Shown: piece after piece, positions 6,718 to 10,813 of the stretch
Layout of the letters: each line of letters opens with the position of its first letter
Position numbering within the stretch: position 1 is the stretch's first letter
Assembly (NCBI GenBank): GCA_048421225.1
Contig: DBFNRV010000110.1
Span: 1-10,813 of the forward strand
Source of the DNA: UMGS946 sp048421225
GTDB lineage: Bacteria > Bacillota > Clostridia > Christensenellales > CAG-138
Direction: 5' to 3'
Length of the DNA stretch: 10,813 nucleotides
Program-made: the position numbers and the translations under genes
The notes under the pieces: model-generated
What the model saw: only the letters and a program-made list of their open reading frames with translations
Databases searched by the model: none
What the model was told of the DNA's origin: nothing

Positions 6718-6747
6718 ATGAATATGCTCCCAGGCCGCGTTTGGTAA
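6718..6747 (+). CDS. Nine-residue leader peptide MNMLPGRVW
   Basis: ATG at 6718 preceded by AGGAG (6703-6707) with a 10-nt spacer opens a 9-codon frame encoding MNMLPGRVW and ending at TAA 6745-6747. The stop codon lies inside the loop of the first leader hairpin (6734-6755), so ribosome position would decide whether that hairpin forms. Short leader peptides of this kind precede resistance genes such as erm, cat and mef, where a stalled ribosome switches on the downstream gene. The drug or signal sensed here is not known, and the peptide lacks the R/K-x-R/K motif of many macrolide-stalling leaders. The function is inferred from layout. Confidence 0.65.
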   Translation: MNMLPGRVW

Positions 6748-6800
6748 AGCGCGGCAGAGGATAGCGTAGCCCGCTCCGGCCTGCCGGGGCTGTTATTTTT
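6734..6800 (+). promoter_or_regulatory. Transcription attenuator with alternative hairpins upstream of the exporter
   Basis: Hairpin A is GCCGCGTTT (6734-6742) with AAGCGCGGC (6747-6755): nine pairs including one T-G wobble, loop GGTA. The terminator hairpin has AGCC (6768-6771) with GGCT (6788-6791) and CCGG (6776-6779) with CCGG (6784-6787), followed by GTTATTTTT to 6800. A competing antiterminator can pair CGGCAG (6752-6757) with CTGCCG (6781-6786), extended by AGC (6748-6750) with GCT (6789-6791). This uses the 3' arm of hairpin A and the 3' arm of the terminator. A ribosome stalled in the leader peptide would block hairpin A, free the antiterminator and allow readthrough. Confidence 0.6.
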
Positions 6801-6822
6801 GTGTGCCTGAAAGGATAATATA

Positions 6823-8037
6823 ATGGATTTAAAAAAGAACTCTTGGAAACGCGGCTTTTTCACGCTTGCGTCTGGACAGGCGTTTTCCCTCATCGGCAGT
6901 TCGGCGGTTCAGTTTACGTTGATCTGGTGGCTTGCTGACAGCACAGGGTCCGCGCTGATGCTCTCCGTTGCGGGGCTTGCGGCGTTTTTACCTCAGCTCA
7001 TACTCGGCCCCTTTGCCGGCGTATGGATAGACAGACTGAAACGCAAGAATATCATAATATGTGCGGACCTGTTCATTGGCCTTTGTGCCGCCGTATTTGC
7101 GGTATTGTTTTTATTCATTGACGTTCCGCACTGGGTGGCCTGCGTTGTTCTCGGACTCAGGGCCGTGGGCAACGTATTCCATACGCCAGCTATCTCGGCC
7201 GCGCTCCCAATGATCGTACCCGAACAGGAACTGGTCCGCGCCAATGGATGGACGCAGTTCTTTCAATCCGGCGCTTTTATGCTTGGCCCCGTACTTGGCG
7301 CCGCGCTGTACGCGGCCCTTCCGCTACCATTTATCATGCTCATAGATGTGGGCGGCGCGGTTATTGCCAGCATTTGCACGGGACTTGTAAAAATCCCCGA
7401 CCCCAAACCCCAGCGCCAGGAAAGGCATCGCCTGTTCAGTGAGCTAAAATCCGGCATTGAGATAATACTGATCGATAAAAAGCTTTCCACGCTAATGTTC
7501 GCGTCAACGGCTTGCATGCTGTTCGTACTCCCGCTTTCGTCGCTATACCCGCTGATGTCCAGCGACCACTTCTCCGCCACCGCATGGCACGGAGGTCTTG
7601 TAGAATCCCTCTACGCGGGCGGAATGATGCTGGCCGCCTTCATCGTAGGCGCAAGGGGTAAGATAAAGGACAAACTCAAAGCGGCGCATCTCGGGCTGTT
7701 CCTTATGGGGATATCCTCCCTGCTCTGCGGACTGCTTCCAGCGTCTATGGGCTGGTTTTGGGTGTTTGCCGCGTTGTGCGCCGTTATGGGCGGCTCGGGC
7801 AATATATACAACATCCCTCTTATGGCCTATATGCAGCAGACTATACCGCCGGAAAAACAGGGCCGCGCTTTTTCGCTTATGGGGAGCCTGATGTCCCTGG
7901 CCATGCCTCTGGGCCTGTTCGTGGCCGGACCCGCGGCCGAGTATGGAGGGGTTGAGCTGTGGTTTCTCCTCTCGGGCGTCTCAATTATACTGATTACAGG
8001 CGTAAGCATGCTGATAACCGCGAGGGTTGGGCGATAA
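6823..8037 (+). CDS. MFS multidrug/macrolide exporter, Mef-like (DHA3-type)
   Basis: Predicted 12-helix major facilitator that exports small molecules by proton antiport. The 404 residues match the family's length. The N-terminus (SWKRGFFTLASGQAFSLIGSS, then a first-helix aromatic run) and motif A (GPFAGVWIDRLKRKNIII, 62-79) are close in character to Mef(A)-type macrolide efflux proteins. Further shared features are VLGLRAVGNVFHTPA (about 109-123), a PEQELVRANG-type loop and the DVGGAVIASI helix. ATG 6823 follows AAAGGA (6810-6815). It sits behind a strong promoter, a leader peptide and an attenuator, the arrangement of inducible resistance genes. The substrate cannot be deduced; a macrolide or another ribosome-targeting drug is an inference from homology and leader layout. 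No ABC-F (Msr-like) partner gene follows. Confidence 0.9.
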   Translation: MDLKKNSWKRGFFTLASGQAFSLIGSSAVQFTLIWWLADSTGSALMLSVAGLAAFLPQLILGPFAGVWIDRLKRKNIIICADLFIGLCAAVFAVLFLFIDVPHWVACVVLGLRAVGNVFHTPAISAALPMIVPEQELVRANGWTQFFQSGAFMLGPVLGAALYAALPLPFIMLIDVGGAVIASICTGLVKIPDPKPQRQERHRLFSELKSGIEIILIDKKLSTLMFASTACMLFVLPLSSLYPLMSSDHFSATAWHGGLVESLYAGGMMLAAFIVGARGKIKDKLKAAHLGLFLMGISSLLCGLLPASMGWFWVFAALCAVMGGSGNIYNIPLMAYMQQTIPPEKQGRAFSLMGSLMSLAMPLGLFVAGPAAEYGGVELWFLLSGVSIILITGVSMLITARVGR

Positions 8038-8185
8038 CCTGGTTTCATAAGAGCGGCGCCGAGATGGGTGTAATACTTACTTCGTTTTTAACCTTATAAC
8101 TTATAAATTGACGAGCATAGGAGTTTACATCGCTTGCATAAGCTATGGGCCGTCATATAGGGGAATCGCTCAACCAGGAACGCGC
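8038..8185. other. Convergent intergenic gap between exporter and cca
   Basis: No clear terminator with a T-run is seen for either gene. A small GCTT-GCAT-AAGC hairpin occurs near 8132, and distant 7-bp inverted repeats CCTGGTT (8038-8044) and AACCAGG (8172-8178) are present. Neither is strong. Transcripts of the two genes may overlap. Confidence 0.4.
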
Positions 8186-9610
8186 TCACCGCCCCGCCGA
8201 AGCAAACTCCTCCGCTTCCATGATCTCGCGGGCCATGCGCTCGAGCCTTTCGGGCGTATTGTCCAAAGGCTTTACGGCGCAGTGCCTGAGCAGCGCGCGC
8301 TTGATTTCGCCTACGCGCCCGGATGGGCCTATATTGAGCCAGCGCATTATATCCGCGCCCGTGCAATTAAGCTCCTTTTCAGAAAACGGCGCGCCTTCGC
8401 GCTTCATCGCGCTTACGAGCGCGCGCCAGCGCTCGGATTCGGCTACTGGAGAACGCCTTACGCCCGAGCCGACCACGTCCGCCTCGCGCATATCCGCAAG
8501 CTCCAGCGCTAGCGGTTCGCCCCATTGCGCAAACCGCTTTCTCAGCGTGCTGTCCTTCGCCCCGTTGTTAAGGTCGTACATGTGAATGCCTATCAGTGGC
8601 AGCACTTTATCGCGTATATCGTTTGAATAGCGCAAATTGGACAATATTTCCCGGGAAATTTCAACGCCCAGCTTGTCATGATCGTACATTCTGCCGCTTT
8701 GCGCAAGCGCGACAGGCTTGCCAACGTCGTGTAGCAGGCCGGCCAGGCGCATATGAAGCGCGGGAGGCATGCACGCCGCAACCCTTAAGGAGTGCCCCAA
8801 AACGTCAAAGGCATGGTACTGTGCCTTTTGTTCAACCCCCCGGCATTGCTCCAGCTCCGGAATGAAATATTTATATGCTAGAAGCTCGGACAGGATTGAA
8901 AGCCCTAAAAATGGGGCGTTGTCCCAAGGGGCCGCTTTTTCGCGTTTCATGGAGGGGTATTTAACGTCGCTTAGGAGTATCTTATTCAATTCGGCCTGTA
9001 TGCGCTCGGCCGAGATATCCTTGAGCAGGTATGCGTAGGCCTTCGCCGCCTCAAAGGTGGCCGGTTCGGGTGTAAAGTTAAGCTCCGCGGCAAACCGCGC
9101 AAGGCGCATTATCCTCAACCCGTCGTCGCGAAGTATTATAGCGGGGTCCTTGGATGTGGCGCGAAGCACCCGCCTTTTCAAATCCTCCTCGCCGCCAGTC
9201 GGGTCAACAAGCTCGCCCGTTAAAACGTTCCTGTATATAGCGTTTACAGTAAAGTCGCGCCTGAACGCGTCGGCCTCAACGCTGTCGGAAAACCTTACCG
9301 CGGCGGGCCTGTGCGCGCCGCTTCCATCGTAGGCGTCGCTTCTGAACGTCGTGTGCTCCACATATCTTTTTTCGCCGCCGCAGTCTATTTGTATTGCTAC
9401 CATGCCAAACGCGGCGCCAAGCTCCAGGTACTTAAGGCGGTGCTCTTCGCACATCGCCATTACGCTGTCAGGCGTCATTGCGCTGCACACGTCTATGTCG
9501 GTTATAGGCAGCTTAAGCATCGGGTTCCTTACCATCCCGCCAACGGCGTACAGCGTGAAACCCTCGTTATCAAACAGGCGCGCAAGCGACTGCAACTGTG
9601 AAAGGCTCAT
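8186..9610 (-). CDS. cca: CCA-adding tRNA nucleotidyltransferase with HD domain
   Basis: Adds or repairs the 3'-terminal CCA of tRNAs using CTP and ATP. The 474-residue protein shows the class II poly(A) polymerase/CCA enzyme order. It has YAVGGMVRN (21-29), the catalytic DID in TDIDV (37-41), RRDFTVNAIY (117-126) and LRATSKDPAIILRDDGLRIMRLARFAAEL (149-177, nucleotide-specificity and RNA-binding region). An HD phosphohydrolase domain carries HSLRVA (273-278) and LLHDVGKP (292-299). A C-terminal arm continues to the end. The usual VRD after the glycines is VRN here. ATG 9610 follows GGAGGT (9622-9617). Both tRNA genes in the window already encode CCA, so repair may be its main task on them. 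A poly(A) polymerase activity is the main alternative. Confidence 0.93.
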   Translation of the reverse strand: MSLSQLQSLARLFDNEGFTLYAVGGMVRNPMLKLPITDIDVCSAMTPDSVMAMCEEHRLKYLELGAAFGMVAIQIDCGGEKRYVEHTTFRSDAYDGSGAHRPAAVRFSDSVEADAFRRDFTVNAIYRNVLTGELVDPTGGEEDLKRRVLRATSKDPAIILRDDGLRIMRLARFAAELNFTPEPATFEAAKAYAYLLKDISAERIQAELNKILLSDVKYPSMKREKAAPWDNAPFLGLSILSELLAYKYFIPELEQCRGVEQKAQYHAFDVLGHSLRVAACMPPALHMRLAGLLHDVGKPVALAQSGRMYDHDKLGVEISREILSNLRYSNDIRDKVLPLIGIHMYDLNNGAKDSTLRKRFAQWGEPLALELADMREADVVGSGVRRSPVAESERWRALVSAMKREGAPFSEKELNCTGADIMRWLNIGPSGRVGEIKRALLRHCAVKPLDNTPERLERMAREIMEAEEFASAGR

Positions 9611-9675
9611 CGTTTGACCTCCATACCGAAAAATTGTTTCCGCAGCACGGGCGGCATATATAGTATCTTACCATG

Positions 9676-9738
9676 AGGGCCTATGCATGCGCAATGCGGC
9701 CATAGGCCTTTCGCTTAGCGCTGTACAGCACTAAGCGA
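9676..9738. repeat. Two adjacent inverted repeats upstream of cca
   Basis: AGGGCCTATG (9676-9685) pairs with CATAGGCCTT (9701-9710) over ten positions (one G-T pair), with an inner GCAT/ATGC. It is followed at once by TCGCTTAG (9711-9718) pairing with CTAAGCGA (9731-9738), whose loop holds the palindrome CTGTACAG. Part of the second arm (AGCGAGC, 9734-9740) can instead pair with GCTCGCT (9783-9789), so alternative folds exist. The role is unknown; a structured intergenic element or serial terminators are the simplest readings. Confidence 0.6.
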
Positions 9739-9802
9739 GCTTTACCCGCGAAAACCAGCCTTTGGTTGCAAGCAACTATCAGGCTCGCTTTCGCTCTCAA
9801 GG

Positions 9803-9839
9803 TATCAAAAGCCTGCGCGCATGTCGCAGGCTTTTGATG
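9803..9839. terminator. Bidirectional terminator-like hairpin
   Basis: ATCAAAAGCCTGCG (9804-9817) pairs perfectly with CGCAGGCTTTTGAT (9825-9838) over 14 bp with a 7-nt loop. A run of T follows the GC core on both strands (AAAA...TTTT). It could end leftward transcripts from the Xre gene before they enter cca, and also rightward transcripts. Confidence 0.75.
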
Positions 9840-9887
9840 GATTTTACTTTTGAAACTATATCCAAGCTATTTTCGCTGATTTTTGAT

Positions 9888-9927
9888 GGATAATAAAATT
9901 TAGGGGTGCGCCTAAATTTTATTATCC
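9888..9927. repeat. Perfect 17-bp inverted repeat, AT-rich
   Basis: GGATAATAAAATTTAGG (9888-9904) and CCTAAATTTTATTATCC (9911-9927) are exact reverse complements around the 6-nt centre GGTGCG. It lies 34 bp beyond the Xre stop codon. No T-run follows on either strand, so it is not a textbook terminator, though the AT-rich arms could act in one. The direct repeat TTTTGATGGAT at 9832-9842 and 9881-9891 joins this hairpin to the preceding one. Confidence 0.7.
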
Positions 9928-9961
9928 TAATCTGTGTGAAAAGACCGGTTCAGAGGTCATT

Positions 9962-10189
9962 TTAGCGATGCTTTGAGTCGTCGGATCTGCCAACAAGGTA
10001 ATCAAGCGACACGTCGAAGTAATCGGCCAGGGCCCATAAGGTTTCTATAGATGCGGCCCGTTCAGCATTCTCCATTTTGGCAACACTAAAATAAGTCATA
10101 TTAAGCTCGTCTGCCAGCTCCTGTCTTGAGGTTCCTTTATCCTCTCTTAAAGCATGTAGTCTTTGAGAAAAAATTTCTTTTGAAAACAT
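9962..10189 (-). CDS. Xre/Cro-CI family small repressor
   Basis: A 75-residue single-domain DNA-binding protein. The N-terminal helix FSQRLHALREDKGTS leads into the helix-turn-helix RQELADELNMTYFSVAKMENA (22-42). The domain closes with IETLWALADYFDVSLDYLVGRSDD (48-71), the usual HTH_3 ending. ATG 10189 is set by AAGGAGT (10203-10197); the frame extends upstream without another ribosome binding site. The gene diverges from a strong promoter at 10202-10230 whose spacer is a perfect dyad. That dyad also lies just ahead of this gene's ribosome binding site, so the protein probably represses that promoter and perhaps itself. The phage, conjugative-element or housekeeping origin cannot be told. Confidence 0.92.
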   Translation of the reverse strand: MFSKEIFSQRLHALREDKGTSRQELADELNMTYFSVAKMENAERAASIETLWALADYFDVSLDYLVGRSDDSKHR

Positions 10190-10201
10190 TAAATAAACTC
10201 C

Positions 10202-10230
10202 TTGACTTTGTACTTTAAGTACAATATAAT
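10202..10230 (+). promoter_or_regulatory. Divergent promoter with an operator-like dyad filling its spacer
   Basis: TTGACT (10202-10207), a 17-bp spacer and consensus TATAAT (10225-10230) read rightwards. The spacer itself (10208-10224) is a perfect dyad: TTGTACTT, central T, AAGTACAA. A repressor dimer bound there would cover both promoter boxes. The neighbouring Xre protein is the obvious candidate. No -35/-10 pair as good is seen for the Xre gene on the minus strand. The transcript made from this promoter would start near 10237. Confidence 0.8.
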
Positions 10231-10256
10231 AACGGAGTAATAACATTCTTGAGGTG

Positions 10257-10314
10257 TTTGGTTAAATATATATAGTTCGCTATATATAATACAAATACGT
10301 GTATATTGACCAAA
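10257..10314. repeat. Nested inverted repeats with a UUCG-capped hairpin
   Basis: TATATATAG (10267-10275) and CTATATATA (10280-10288) form a perfect 9-bp AT stem closed by TTCG, the very stable UUCG tetraloop in RNA. Around it lies an imperfect larger repeat: TTTGGTTAAATATA starting at 10257 against TATATTGACCAAA ending at 10314. It lies just downstream of the start site predicted for the promoter at 10202-10230. It could be a transcript end, the 5' structure of an RNA, or an element border. Confidence 0.55.
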
Positions 10315-10349
10315 GGATATCTAAGATCCAGAGACGAAGTCATAGCATC

Positions 10350-10451
10350 CTACTTAACACGTAGCCCGGAGCCAGTGGATTCGGCCACAGGTTTAGCCAT
10401 AACGCTGTTCCCCTGACGTATCTGGTTTAATAGGCTTTCATATTCAACCAT
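10350..10451 (-). CDS. Possible 33-residue small protein, function unknown
   Basis: ATG at 10451 is preceded by GAGGTG (10461-10456), and the frame encodes 33 residues (MVEYESLLNQIRQGNS..., ending SGLRVK) to TAG at 10352-10350. The N-terminal half could be an amphipathic helix. There is no transmembrane segment and no recognised family. A TATAAT is present on the minus strand at 10591-10586 but without a good -35. It could equally be a chance frame in a regulatory gap. Confidence 0.25.
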   Translation of the reverse strand: MVEYESLLNQIRQGNSVMAKPVAESTGSGLRVK

Positions 10452-10645
10452 ATTGCACCTCAAGATTTTATAAAAACGTTGCTGCCAGCTTAAATGCTCC
10501 TTGTGGCCACACCATATATTGTTGCAGCAAACCGTAGCAAAAAGCTTAAATATGCGCACAGCAGTAATTAAGTTTTATTTTCCATATTATACAGGTTAAC
10601 ATAATCCACCAAACCAGGTCAAGTGGGGATAGAGGAGGAACCCGG

Positions 10646-10813
10646 ATGAACAGGTATGAAAAGCTCAAGGAATTAAGAGAGGACGCGGGGATAAGCCAGC
10701 AAAGGCTTTCCGAATACCTGTGCGTGCATCAGACTACGTATTCTGAGTATGAGCTGGGTAAGATCAACGTACCTGTTGAAGTATTTATAAAGCTATCCAG
10801 GCTTTATGGGGTA
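10646..10813 (+). CDS. Second Xre-family HTH regulator, N-terminal fragment
   Basis: The 56 visible residues start MNRYEKLKELREDAGISQQR and continue LSEYLCVHQTTYSEYELGK, which is a complete helix-turn-helix, then VEVFIKLSRLYGV, the fourth helix. This is the HTH_3 fold of Xre/Cro-CI regulators, and the gene runs off the right edge. ATG 10646 follows GAGGAGG (10632-10638). It lies about 410 bp downstream of the operator-promoter at 10202-10230 and could be its target, although the intervening hairpin may stop transcription. It is only distantly similar to the other Xre protein here, so it is not a simple duplicate. The rest of the protein, including any C-terminal effector domain, is unseen. 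Confidence 0.9.
   Translation, partial: MNRYEKLKELREDAGISQQRLSEYLCVHQTTYSEYELGKINVPVEVFIKLSRLYGV

Noticed and set aside
8038..8178. CCTGGTT/AACCAGG inverted repeat as a terminator or element border
   Set aside because: The 7-bp arms are 127 bp apart with no T-run and no repeat of flanking sequence, so chance is likely.
9676..9927. CRISPR array or classical insertion sequence
   Set aside because: The dyads differ in sequence, there are no equal spacers, and no transposase frame lies between them.

Overview
The window looks like chromosomal DNA of a Gram-positive bacterium of the Bacillota, most likely a member of the class Clostridia. The evidence is strong AGGAGG-type ribosome binding sites, sigma-A-type promoters (TTGACA-17-TATACT and similar), tRNA genes that encode their own CCA end, clostridial-style ThyA and DHFR sequences, a lipobox protein and an ECF sigma/anti-sigma pair. 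The genus cannot be told from the sequence. No insertion sequence, CRISPR array, rRNA or plasmid/phage replication gene was seen.

Layout. Left edge (1-345, minus strand): tRNA-Gly(CCC) followed by the start of tuf (EF-Tu), both behind one near-consensus promoter. A gene-free stretch of about 580 bp follows. From 929 to 4203 (plus strand) lie an ECF sigma factor, its overlapping membrane anti-sigma factor, and a DUF885-type lipoprotein that is a predicted zinc peptidase. From 6007 back to 4491 (minus strand) is a thyA-folA unit with its own promoter and terminator. ThyA makes dTMP and dihydrofolate, and DHFR recycles the dihydrofolate. Next (plus strand) is a compact tRNA-Thr(GGT) unit with promoter and terminator, then a possible gene remnant on the minus strand.

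At 6650-8037 (plus strand) is the most striking unit: a near-perfect promoter, a 9-codon leader peptide, mutually exclusive hairpins ending in a terminator, and then a Mef-like MFS drug exporter. This is the architecture of a resistance gene controlled by ribosome-mediated transcription attenuation. The convergent gene at 9610-8186 is a CCA-adding tRNA nucleotidyltransferase with an HD domain.

The right end (9676-10813) is regulatory and repeat-rich. It holds a chain of inverted repeats (one with a perfect 17-bp stem), a small Xre repressor gene on the minus strand, a strong divergent promoter whose 17-bp spacer is exactly a perfect dyad (probable operator), a UUCG-capped AT-rich hairpin, a weak 33-residue ORF, and the start of a second Xre gene running off the edge. 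This part resembles the border of a small accessory or mobile region, but no integrase or transposase is visible to prove it.
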